This document shows positions 11,450 to 24,195 of a DNA stretch of 64,000 bases, piece by piece; the stretch's first letter is position 1; every line of letters begins with the position of its first letter. The notes beneath the pieces are model-generated. The model was given only the letters and a program-made list of their open reading frames with translations. It was not told where the DNA came from and searched no databases. Position numbers and translations under genes: made by a program. The stretch spans positions 10,888,579-10,952,578 of the forward strand of contig JAQFVV010000013.1 in the NCBI GenBank assembly GCA_028023455.1, given 5' to 3'. The DNA comes from Epiperipatus broadwayi (lineage: Eukaryota > Onychophora > Udeonychophora > Euonychophora > Peripatidae).

Positions 11450-14400
11450 AGCATCATCATGGATAAAACTAGTATCTGTTCACTTATAATGTTTTATGAA
11501 TTAATTATTTGTTAAATAAAATGATATCTACACTGCATTATAGCAGATATAAACTAGTGTTTGTACACTGATAATGTCATAAATCAAATATTTACTAAAT
11601 GAAAGAATAATTTGAATATTCAAATATCAAAATTAATAAAATGTGCTTTGAGTCTAACACCTTTTCATGACATTACATTTCAGGAATGATAAAACATCAT
11701 CAAATTGTGATTTAAGAAATAGACATTAGAACTAGGGTACTATTTTGGAAATGTCATTAGGTCATTTTATAATATATATATATATATATATATAATTAAA
11801 ATTTATATTACTTAATTAAATGGTATAAAACGTATTTTGTAATCTTTTGATCAATCATCCACATTGTAAATCAAATATAACAAATGATTGGGAGAGTTTG
11901 CAAATATAACATATATTATCGGATAGTTTAAGCTAATTATTATAACTTTATTCAAATGGTCGCACATTCTCATTATGGATCATTTGTAATATTTATTTAT
12001 TTCAGTTCTGGCGACCACACTATGCATTAATTATAACCTATATTGAATCTATCTGGCACTCAGACACTTGCGGCCTAGTTGCCTGCCAATTGTAATGTTT
12101 TAAGGATGGATCGATGGATGCTTCATCGTTCCCAGCTAACACTATTTCTAAAGTCTACTGGGATGATGATGGTGAGATAGAACATCCATAATCTTATTTG
12201 CCAGGGCACCAAAATGCATCTTCAATGAGAATATTGAGGCCAAACCTCATTTTAACAACTTATTAATAAATTTCAACAATACTATTTGATGAATGGGTTA
12301 ATAAATAATCAATTGATTAAGATACCACTGAGAATGAATTAAAATTAATAATATTAATATTTTTGGAAATTCTTGGTTATTCTCAGCACACTCCCCATTC
12401 ACTAGCATTAAAGTCACAATTAAAATTTTGTTCCGATTACAAATAGTTCTATATCAATCTCCACCTTCCTGATCCATCCCTCCCATCATCCTCACATTCA
12501 TAAGTCTATTGCACTACTATCTCTTTCACTATTAAATTTTCTATTGTGCTAGCTCATTTCTCCCATTATAATCACTTCTCAGGGTTTTTAGAACAATAAG
12601 GTGTGGAGGTTGAAGAAGCTGCTATGAAGTATTGGTGATAAACACCTTTCTCATGATCACCTCCAAGGTGGATCTTGGCTGTCTTTAACGTAGTTTAATG
12701 TCTATTTACATTAAAGCTTGAATAATTTAAGCTTATTAAATCTTTTAGAAAATAACATTATAAACATATTTACAATTAAAGTAAAATGATAAAGAAGTGC
12801 GTCTAGAGAGGTGTTTGAATACAACGGATGGGGAAAGGATTTTATGCCCACCCACTGCATCCACTATCACCCAATAACCACCATCCCTATTCATAATTTA
12901 TATTTCAACTATATTAAATTATTTGGCAATCTTGAGTATTGCCGTGCCACATAAGCTCGGAAAATTAACCATTTAAAAAAAATCTTACCGGATATTATTT
13001 ACGAAAATAATGATTCAACTATTAATAATAATATATTTATGTATGATTGGATTTGAGATGTCTAATTATAATAACCCACAAAATATTGAGACATACGCAA
13101 ATTTTTATTTAAAACAAATAACAAATTTTATTAACCTACTACAACTCAATACATAATATATACATTCACTTGATGACTCACATGGCTTTCCCCTGTTCTA
13201 CAACCATAGTATGATATAAAAAAAAAACTAACTAAATAAATATTCCTAAATCAATAGATAATGTCAAGAGGTTTTAAAGTATAAATATTTATTTTTTAAT
13301 TATTAGGGAATCAGGATTACCATGGAGTAATATTAATATCAGACAGATAAAATATCTAGCTTCACATATATTATATTTTTTTATACTCATTTTTATCCCA
13401 GACATAGCAAACATTAAATTTCTCCCCCCAGTGTTTATTGCTTTTAGCTACTGATTTGTTTCTAAGGGTAATTCTTCCAATACCAAAATTGAACAATTTT
13501 ATTTAATTATCTTAATCTTATCTTTTTTCGCACTATGCTCTACAATAGAGATATTCAATATATGGTGGTACTAAGTTAATTTGAATTACACGTCAAATGT
13601 CAACGAATCGGCATCTAGCTCAATCATCATCACACATGCATACACACTATATTCATGTTCTTATGAGAATAATAATATTTTAGTAATATTACCATTTCAG
13701 TGAAGTTCTCAGCTGGCTGCGGATATATTTATTAGATAATTTCAGATAGGCATTGCTTACAATATTCATAGGTTTTATTTAACCCTTAAGTTGAATATTT
13801 ATTGACGTTATTACTCTTGGCTCTTATTGATAAATTAAAATGTATCAACAAAATGTTTAAGTACACCAATCACACACACACTATCACACCCATCCTGACA
13901 TCAAATTGAGTTTGCAACTCTGTATCCAACATTTATAAGTAATGCTTTGTAATAGCTATATTTCATACACCCATAAGGAATATCAACATTAACATAAGGC
14001 AGACAGTGACCCGAATAAGAGAAACCTTTTCACTAGTAAGTTATGCTAGAATTTTTATCACTAGTCACACAAAAAGACTTGGGTTTACCTATTAACCTTT
14101 GGCCATCAACAAAGAAACCATCTTACAGTGCAGAAAATAACTAAGTGGGAAAAATCTTCCACTGTGTTTAAATACTATATAAATATAGTATAAATATCTT
14201 AGGGAGTGAGCTCAGCTACAACTCTACTAGCTTGATGAGGACTCTGTCCATCCACATTATATACAGGTCTAACATCAATTTGTATGAGTAAAACTTTCAT
14301 ATATACATTATTCTTGCAAAATAGTACATTGGAACATGAGCCAATAATTTTTCCAAGCTTTAATTAGCTTGTATCTAGCTTTAATTTATGATAATAATAA

Positions 14401-14590
14401 TAAGAAATGCGCATTAAAATTTCAAAACTACTCTGCACTTTTATAGGATAATGATGATGTTTTAGCCCAACAGTCACACAACCTTCATAAAACATATCAT
14501 TAGGTCTAAGCACTTGACAAAAATTTCTGATCAACTCAAAAAACATTTCCCACAGCAATATCTCTCACTCTTATCATAAAAAAATGTAAA
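11450..14590. other. non-coding stretch, partly more complex
   Basis: A TA run lies at 11771-11795. 12000-12260 is less AT-rich; on the minus strand it reads through with few stops but shows no domain I know. 12,440-12,700 and 12,780-12,960 are also more complex but unrecognised. An AC-rich run sits near 13870. No gene is supported. Confidence 0.35.
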
Positions 14591-14726
14591 GCATTTAAAA
14601 CAAGGCACATATAGAATGATTTGGTATTAATTTCATCTACCCCTAAATGATAATAATAATAAAAGCATTTAACAGGCACATACCATATATCTTGATATTA
14701 TTTTCATCTACCTCTAAATGATGATG

Positions 14727-14817
<91 letters not shown>

Positions 14818-14890
14818 ACGCATTTAACAAGCACATACAAAATGACTTGATATTAATTTCATCTACCCGCAAAATAATAACAATTATAAT
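14591..14890. repeat. minisatellite (about 75-bp unit) with AAT expansion
   Basis: Three units start with GCATTTAA at about 14592, 14666 and 14820, and each contains GATATTA/GGTATTA and TTCATCTACC before an AAT run. In the middle unit the AAT run has grown to about 90 bp (14726-14814). Confidence 0.75.
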
Positions 14891-16674
14891 TCTAATATGG
14901 ATTAATTTTAAATGGATATATATGATAAATAAATAAAAATTCTTGTCCTTTCTTTTTTTTTAAAAAATTAAATGTTCTACATGAATATCAAATATAAAAA
15001 TATACTTAAATAGTTCTCTGGAAGTGTCCTTCAGGTTTCTGGTTTCCATTTTTCCTTTTTTTTCTTCTTTGGTTTGTTTGGGTGCACACATGGTGTGATG
15101 TAGAAAGAGTCCTTGTGATAGAGTTCGATTCTTATGCCAAAATGTACAAAGTTTTTATGCTGCTGAGAAGATTTCCTCATTTTGATTTCTGTGGATTACA
15201 GTTGAATAGAACTTGTTTTAATTTTAAATATATAAGTCCACTTCTTGTTGTATTTTTCAATTCACTTAGTATTCAGATTTAATACTTTATATGAAATTAT
15301 GGCGTTCAGATTTAATGCTTTATATACGACATCAAAATCAAAATTTAGATTTTTTGATTTTTTTCTGTAGTTTAAATTTCACCATTTGCTAATTTCTAAT
15401 AAATTAATGTGAGACAGAATGATGTGCACCTAACTTAAACTTTACTTGAGAGTCTTTTTTTTTTACTTATATTATTAAATTTGGTGAAGTTTTGCTTCAA
15501 GAGACAGACAAAATAATTAATAATGAATGATTTCTTTTTCTTTCTAAAAAAATGTTTCTTTTTAAACTTTTACAGCAAAGCTTCTTTATAAAACCGATGA
15601 TGAGAGAACTTGCAAAAGAGATTCAGATAGATCCAGCTACCCTATCCACAAAAGAGTGAGAGCTCTTATAGTGTCTGGATTTCTTCATTCTCCCTCCCCC
15701 AGTGACCTTCCAATAACCCTTCCAATGTCTGAATGTTTTCCTGATTAATTGCCTATTGTTTTTTTTTCTTATTTTAAACTTCTGCCCTCTTGAAAAAAAA
15801 ACCACCTGCCAAATTCATATCTGCATTCCAAGGGATAATCACCAATTAATTTTAAACTTAAATTCCTGTCATTATAGACATCACTTAAATCACTTTAGTA
15901 AATTACTTTAGTAACTCTACTCTGTGAGAATCTTTCCAAAGAACAAATGACAGAAAACTTTCATCAAAATAAATGAGAGAAAGCTCTTTTTTTTCCCTTT
16001 ACTTTTTTTTAATAATAAAAAAAAATGTATAGCAGCCCAACTTCAAACCCAGAATCTTGATGAAATTTTGGCTGCTATGAATAAACTATTAAAACTAATT
16101 AATTTCTTCTTTAGATGAGTTCCTCATGAGAGACATGGAATAATTATTATTTAATTGTGAACTTTATAATAAAAATCCACAACCAGATTAAATACACACA
16201 CACCTGTTTCACATTTACAATTCTTAATTAAACTATTCTAATCCTTATTTTTTTTTACAATTTAATTTCATTAACTATAAAGTTCCAATCTGTCAGTGTA
16301 AAACTATGACTATCTATTTCCACTCTCTAAAGTAGTTTTATAAATCACACATCCCTCTCTCTTCTTTTCACTCCAACTATTAAATGATGTATAAATATTG
16401 CTTATCTAACAAATTATATCTTTAATATTAAATTGTCCCATAAATTAACATTAAATAAAACAATCTTTTGCCTAGAAATCTTTTAATGACAACTGTTTAG
16501 ATTGCTTACCAAGTAAAACATACACAATCCCTAAGAATATGGGTTCAAACCTAGCATTGGCTAGAAAGTTTGTCTATTGAAGAAAAAAAATATACAAATT
16601 ATGAGGAAAATTTTTATTAAACATTATCTTACATATTTAATTCAACAAATGGAGTCTTGGGCAAACCCAAGGGC

Positions 16675-16762
<88 letters not shown>

Positions 16763-19700
16763 AACCTAGTGTTATTGACACTTGGTTTACTTGGCATTAT
16801 TTCTGCAGGAAAACAATGCTATTCTTTAAAGAAATAAAAAGATAAAATAACAATAGTAATAATTGATTAATAAAGTATGCTATTCACTCACTTTGGCATG
16901 TTTTGGGTGAATAACTAATAGATTTAATAACTCAATGTCATTTTAAAGAGAGAACATGAATAATTTAATTGAGATATTAATAATTAGAGCAAATTAATAT
17001 GGTATAAAAGCTAAACAGTAATTGATTTTGGATGGGTAGAGGGGAGTGGATGAGTGTCTTATCATAAAGCACAATAACTTCTGGTAATTTCTTTTTATAA
17101 AAAAGAAAAGAAAGAAAAAAAAAAGAAAAAAAAAGAAGAAAAAACTATAATGTTTAAAGAATTATACATCACTGATTGTTAATTTAATGTATTTATTATT
17201 TTTTTTATATTGTCAAATTACTTTGTAATCCAGGTAAATAATACTAAAACTATATGATTGTAATAGGTTTTTCCTTTCTTTTGTTTATGTTATAATCAAA
17301 TGATTATTTTTCTGGAAGAGGTCGCTAAAGTAAAAAAAAACAACAACAACAAAACGAAACAACCAATTTCATAATCAAGATCTTTTTTTTTTTTTGGAAA
17401 AATATAGTCTGCTTTTAGTTTTCAAGGAAGGAACAGTGCTGAAATTTGGTAACTCAATTTTTTTCATTTTATTTTGCAGAAATAAATGTAATCAAAGTAA
17501 AATTTTAATAATATAATGTGTGGCTAAAATTTTTTGATAAGATATCCTGATTTTCTTTGCCATCTACCTATTTAAAGACCTTTTATACTTAAAAGTTTAT
17601 TGTCTCGCGCTAAAGTTCAAAAATGACAGAATTAACTAAAAGAGTCACGAAAAATTCTATTATATCTAAATTAAGGAAGAAAAATGATTTCCAAGTGAGA
17701 AATAATTATTTATTAACTTTATGTCATTTATTGATATTTTCTTGGTATAGAAAAAAAAAAAAATAATAATTGAAAGAAATATTTTGAAACCAAGGAAAAT
17801 CAACTAGAAACATTTTCGCGCTCTTTCTCAATATTGTCTGCCTTTACAAGTAATGTAGTTACATACGTTAAAATATGTTATATTCACCAAGAATTGTCTG
17901 GAAATAATAATAATGATAAATAAGATTAAATTATGCACCTGTATATTTTAAAAAAAAAAAATATATAAAAAAAAAATATAAACTTTCTCAGAGTAAATAT
18001 AGGAAAAGTTATATAGGGGCATTCTTACGGAGAAGTTACCATTAAAAAAAAATAAATTTATAATTCCTAAAGTATGAACAAAACCAAATATCTTAGTGAC
18101 TTAATGATAAAAATAAATGATATATTACATTATACATCAGTTGGAATTATTAAAACTTCATGTACACGTAAATTGACTGCAGTTATTATCATAATAATCT
18201 CTCGGAAAATTGCGTATTTTCATCCATAAGTAAGCTAGCTAATAAGTATACGTATCGTCAATAAAAAAAAAAAAAAATATTGTGTATGTTTATCATCTAT
18301 AGTCAAATATTCGTCTATGTTAGAAGTCTATTTTTTTTTCTTGGATCCCAAAATTGTAGTAGTTTAATTCAAGTAAGAATTAATCTTCAATTCTGCTATA
18401 TGTTTTTTTACCTAATTTATTAAACGCACAAAATAAGAGAAAACTTTTATTTAAAGGAAATAATACCATGCGTTTATTGTTTTTAAACTTGCTTCGTGAA
18501 ATACGACTGGATAAAGCTCTTCACCTGGACCAATTGCTCAACAGAAAGACATTTTCTAATGAGAGAGTATGCACTTGTTAATTAATGATTGTTTAAAACT
18601 AAGTTATAAATGATATGTATTTTTTTGTTATATCACATAGGTTAAAGTCTGTATGGTCAAGTGATATTTAATAGCCTTGTAATAACAAAGGTATGTTTTA
18701 ATATAATTATTATAGGTTAAGTTGATATTTAACACGAAAAAAAAAAATCTATAAAATATGTTTTAATTATTACATACAATTGTAGGTAGAAATTTTGTAT
18801 GTTAGATACGTAAAAGAAAAATATTTAGATATTTAAGGGGTGAGGTAACTAAAAAAAAAAAAAATGCTATAACAAAATATTTCTTGTTAAAGTTTTGAAA
18901 CGAATTTATACTGTATTAATTGAGGAATTTATTCCTAATTATTCTTAAATAACACATCCACTTTATTTAGTTTAAGATAGTATGCTACCAACTATTTTGA
19001 ATGTTCCTTTATTAAAATTAAAATTATTATACTTTTATTCTATGATGTCCATTGATTTCAGATGTTATCAAAGTATACACGGTAACATAAGTTTATTATA
19101 ATCAGTGTATTTACTTATCCTGCCCAGATATAGCATTGGTATATGCTTAATATTCGCATAGGTAATAATTATAATGTATTTATTTTGTGGGATGAAAAAT
19201 GATCTCCCCAAAAGCTTTGTTTTCCATGAGAGGAAGATTTTAAATATAATGTTCGGGTATGTTTATAGCCCAAGTGATCGATTCTCATAGATAGAACGAT
19301 CAAGAATTTATCTAGCATTTAGTATGCTTCATTCGTTTAAATCCCAGGAGAGGATTGTATTTGGTGTGTGTTCGTTGTATGCCCAAGTAAGAGGCAAGAA
19401 ACCACCAAAATATTTTAATGTAGTAGATTACTCTACAGACCTTCGTGGTTATTCCATATTCCTCATGTGAAAATAAAGATAGCTCCACCATGGAAGGTGT
19501 TGATTATTGTGCTTAATTTTGAAAGTTCGGGCAAGATAAAGGTTATATTGGAGGTGTTAGTTCCTCAAGATCCACTTTAGTATAAATAGTGTGTTAGTAA
19601 CTAAGATCAATATCTGTATTGTGCTGCTAAATATTGCTAGTATTTGACAAGTAAATCAATGGAGAAAGTAATTAAAATTGCGTAATTTAAAACGCTTATT

Positions 19701-21169
19701 TACTGAAGGAATATTCAAATGCAATATTTAATTCTGGTTAGTAATTAAATAATACTCATATTTAAAATTATACGTATGAATAAAATTTGTATCATAACTT
19801 AAGTTAGCATTAAGTTAAATGTAAGATGGTAAATGTAACTTCTGATAGCTGGCCTATAATTAGAATAGGTTATCCCATTAAAGACCATAAATAAAGTAAA
19901 TGTATTAGAAATAAATTTAATATTTTGCGTATTGCATATGATGGGATTAATCATTTTAAAAAAAAAAAAAAAAATAGTTAGTCAATAATTTTGAATAAAA
20001 GCTTCTACAAGGTTAGCAAAATTTAATAAACAATGTATTGGTAATGAAATGTACTTTTAGTTAATCAATCCATATGATTGCATACAGGAGAAGTAGTAAC
20101 CTCTAGTCCATAACCAAAAGAGTATACAGATTAATGTCAGTTATATTTTATATTTTTGTATTACTATGGGATTATTGAATAAATGTTCATATATTTTTTT
20201 TTTGTGATAATAATAAATTATAGTCTTGTTAAAATTTGTTGTAGATTCATTTTTTTGTTTTATATGCTAAATATAAGTGTTTGCACAATATTTGCAAAAC
20301 CTTTTCTTGAGTCCGAAATCATTCCAAATTCTTAAAAACTTAATATACCAGATAAATAAAGTTAAGCAGATCGGAATATGTCATTATATTTTAGTTTAAT
20401 GATAATTATTTATGGAGTTGAAAACTTAAGACTAAACATTCACCTTTGTGTAAAAAAAAAAAAAAAAATGAATTTATTTCCAAACCATTAACTTTGGTTG
20501 CACATTATTCCATTCCCATTTAGTTAAATTGTCTAAGTAATAAATCTTAGTTATATTATTGTGTTGTCATGGATGATGGAAGGACACAAAAAGCACCCTT
20601 GTCTTTTTATTATTCTGACTGAGATTCTAAAAAAAAAAAAAAAGGCTGTGTTATTCAAAATTATACGTCATTATTGAATAGAATTATCATCTCTTTAAAT
20701 AATATAGCAGTTGATATGAGAGATGAAGACACATTGAATTTAAGTAAAAATAAATGTTTCCTATAGCCGACCAGAATGACAGTCATATGCGACAACACAA
20801 TACTGCAGAGCATTTCCTTACATGAAACAAAGAACCCTGAGATTAATATTATTATAATTATTCTTTAAATTAATAAGTGATCAAGTATTGTTGTTATTAC
20901 AATCGTGGCATGGCTTAAGAGAATTGAATGTACAATTGTATTATATGAAAAGTATTTTAGATCATATTGGAAATTAATGGATATGTTGCTTTATTTTGGT
21001 TGCCTTAAACAACAACCTGAAAAATTAGTGTCACAAGTGTAAATAAAATAAACTAAAATAAACTAATAAAAATATTGGGTTAGAAATAAAATAAAATAAA
21101 TAAATAAATTTAAAATAGAATAATCTAATAATTAAATTAGCATATTGGGTTAGAATATATATATAGGAT
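14891..21169. other. long AT-rich non-coding stretch
   Basis: Contains a TA run at 16676-16759, a purine-only tract at 17101-17146 and many A/T homopolymers. Around 19250-19420 the sequence is more complex and has weak A-box-like and B-box-like words, too poorly spaced to call. Short open frames (15082-15282, 15623-15805) show no domain. Confidence 0.4.
16676..16759. repeat. (TA)n microsatellite
   Basis: About 84 bases of uninterrupted TA dinucleotides. Confidence 0.95.
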
Positions 21170-22770
21170 GGAAAAGATAGAAGATGGTTATCATCATTTA
21201 AACTTAAATATTAACATAAAGTAATGTTTGCTATTATAAAGATACAAGAAAGCATGAGATTAGAGAATCTCTGAGGGAGCATGAGATCAGCCAGTTACTC
21301 CTCAAAGCAACTAAAATTAATTAACATCAGCCAACATTATAAAAGTCAAAGTAATTACTAATTAATGAGTAATATGCAAAATACCATTCATCATCCTGAA
21401 TGATCAATCAAAATACATCAATGCAATAAATCAACAGTACATCTTGTGGCTGGATGTAAACAATACAAATTATAAATGAATAGGAAACCTGGTGACTGGA
21501 TTGAAAATGAGACTTCTGTAGACCAGGCTAATTATGTAGCCCTTGCCAGCTTGTAGCAGATTATTGAAACCATCAATTTGAATGCACCAACTTAGTGCTC
21601 ATCCATCAGAATATATAAACAGCAAAATATAAACAATAATGATGGGATATTAAAACATGCTGATCATCATCACTGCTCTGTCCACTTGTACTGGCCAACT
21701 ATAAAATGAACTACTAATAAGACTAAACTAAAACAAAATGTAGTGCAGGAACTTTGAAGAATATAGTGCCAACCAGGATGATGATGATGATTGAATATCA
21801 CTGGATGCTCCTAAAGCACTCAATACATCCCCATTTATATATTCATCTTATGCTCGAATCTAGCTCAGAGAACATACTTTTTGTGTATCAAGAGATGATG
21901 GAAACATTTTTTTAACAATTGAATACAAGTTTATTAACAATGATAACAAAAAATTGAAATTAAAGTCTATGTGACTATACATATAAATTAAGTCCTCTGA
22001 TTTTGATTAATATACAATAAAAAAAATTATACTTCTTAATAGGTTTCTATGAACACATATATGTGATTAATACAAAATTCAAGTTATTACATGGTGGTTT
22101 ACATATATGTGCGCACAGTCGCGCGATTTATAATATACAATTAATATATTTCAATTGATATTCAATAATGACAAAAACTGATTAAATTTTACATATATGT
22201 CCTACTAATTATCAACAGTTTTAAATTTAAATTATAGAATCATCTATTCTTTACTCTTTTTTGATCTTTTTAAATTCAGGCACTTTTAAAATGTCTTTTT
22301 TTTAAAAAAAATAAATGAAAAATAACATCATTTTATACAATCAAAAAATATAAATTTCAAAATGTCTTTTTATTTTCTCAATAAATGATTTAAAATAATC
22401 GTTATAGATTATATATCTCACTTTAAGAATATCATTTTTAAGGAATATGAAAATTATTTCTTTACAAAATATATACAGCAAATCGTCTCTCTTTTAGACG
22501 TTTGACTCAAGCAAATTACTTATTTGTTTTATTTACTAAGTTAAAATGTCTTTTTAAAGGAATATTAAAAAAAATACAACTGTATATACATTTATCTGTG
22601 CTCTCTGGATATAAACATAGCAGCATATGTGTAACTACTTCTTTATCAACTGATGGTTTCCCTTGATGGGGACCAGTTCAGGAAAGTCATAATCAAGGAG
22701 TTATAATTCAGGTAAGTTGGTCTTGATTTGAGTTTCCTTCTGTCTTTGACTTATAGACTTCAGGCAAGCA
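21170..22770. repeat. dispersed repeat family, copy 1
   Basis: Shares ordered blocks with 30230-31795 and 48150-49180: GACCAGGCTAATTAT with GCCCTTGCCA (21521-21550), AGTGCT.ATCCAT (21596), a run with ACATGCTGATCATCATCA (21655), then GATTTTGATTAATA (22001) and ATAGACTTCAGGCAA (22753). Divergence of tens of percent suggests old copies. No coding frame is conserved among copies. The family is unclassified. Confidence 0.6.
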
Positions 22771-23425
22771 AACTGTCTTCTCCATATTTAAGCAGACTAA
22801 TGAATGTGAAAGTGGGTCAACTTCATGATTCAAAACTTTAGCAGTAAATTAGGATAGCATAAATTAGGCTATCAATGTCTAAAATCCTGATCCCATAAAG
22901 AATAACCACTAAATGTCCCGATTAACATGAATGATTTTTACATTATATACAACATAGCTATACATAGTACAGTTTTCATTTACTTTTTTGTCTCTTATTT
23001 AATGCCATGATGATCTAAAAGACCCCTCCCCCATTATGTACAATGTGTATGCGATAAAGGGGAGTTATAAGCTCATGACATAAATAATTAAAAAAATATG
23101 CAAAGAAAATATTTAAAAAAATAATAATTTACACAAACTTTGGAATAAACAAATAAAGAAAGTGTACGTGTTGTTCATATATAAATGTTTAATTTATATA
23201 CATATTAGGCAACCTCTTACCTTGCCCATTTATAGTGATCAGACTATTTCATAATCAAAAGCATACCCAAGATAATATTATGAATGATGAAGAAATTTCT
23301 TTTTATTTTTATTTTACAAATCTTAAATTAAAGCTATTTAGCTCTACAATAAAATAAAAAAAATAAGTTATGATATATAGCATACAAACAATTAAATATA
23401 GAGTTGTCAACTTTATAATTTGGCT
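22771..23425. other. non-coding stretch
   Basis: Nothing recognised apart from low-complexity sequence. Confidence 0.35.
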
Positions 23426-24195
23426 TTATAGTTCGTATAGACACTGTTCTAATGGTGTGTTCCCAATATCCATGGAAGTTCCTTTAAACATATCTGGGGG
23501 TTCGATCATCCACTGGATAAGTTGATTTTACTAGTCTTCAAACTGGCATTTTGAAATGACGAATAAAAAAGAGAATTCATGATGGATCAGTTTAATGTTT
23601 ATTAATCCAGGTGTGGAGAGATAGAAGAATTCCATATCAATGTTGATGACTCCTAAATCCATGATCAATAATGAGCTTCCTTCCACAATGTTCTCCTTGA
23701 AATTAGCACTGCATATTTACTTTCGTCATTACTTATGTTTGTTTTTATAGTTTAAGTTGATTGGACCAACATCAATATTTCTTCTTCTATTGCATGCTTT
23801 TATATTTAGATCTGGGAATCTATAGTGGGAAATCAATGGTGGTTTTAGAAATTTGAACACTTTACTTTGTTTACAACTTATTAATGTTTGAATTCTTTGT
23901 TTAGCTGTTTTGCAAGCTATATGTTTCTCCTTGCTTTAAGTATTACAACTCCAAATTGGTCAATACTGGTCTTCAAACTTTACTTTCAGCACTTTTGCAT
24001 AGGGAATGGTAGACTTTCCCCATAGATAAAAGATTTTTTTCACTCTTTCTTGAACAAAACCAAAGCTTGTTGTATAAATTATATTAAACTAGTTTATGCT
24101 CATCCTTTTTACTTTATTGTTGATGTCAACTTTGCTACATATTAACATAAACAACTTGTTAAAAAAGTAAAAAAGGAAATATTTAAATTTTTCAT
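23426..24195 (-). pseudogene. decayed coding stretch of unknown family
   Basis: Read on the minus strand in a single frame, the segment encodes about 255 residues with protein-like composition, interrupted by eight in-frame stops. The first stops are at 24101-24099, 23962-23960 and 23938-23936; others cluster near 23720 and 23540. Clear blocks include FGFVQERVKKIFYLWGKS, then PYAKVLKVKFEDQY, then KFLKPPLISHYRFPD, and near the end EPPDMFKGTSMDIGNTPLE, closed by a stop at 23428-23426. Keeping one frame over 770 bp in such AT-rich DNA is unlikely by chance. I do not recognise the protein; it could be a host-gene retrocopy or a transposon or viral-like gene. It has no visible promoter. Confidence 0.45.

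Noticed and set aside
12000-12260. Minus-strand stretch with few stops
   Set aside because: Too short and without a known motif; mentioned only as a more complex segment.
14643-14936. Frames rich in Tyr or Ile on both strands
   Set aside because: They are translations of the AAT repeat.
16577-16837. 86-codon frame with Tyr-Ile runs
   Set aside because: Mostly translation of the TA microsatellite.
19255-19400. tRNA-like words TAGCCCAAGTGATCG and CGTTTAAATCCC
   Set aside because: Boxes are about 70 bases apart and the flanks do not fold as a tRNA; too weak to call a SINE.
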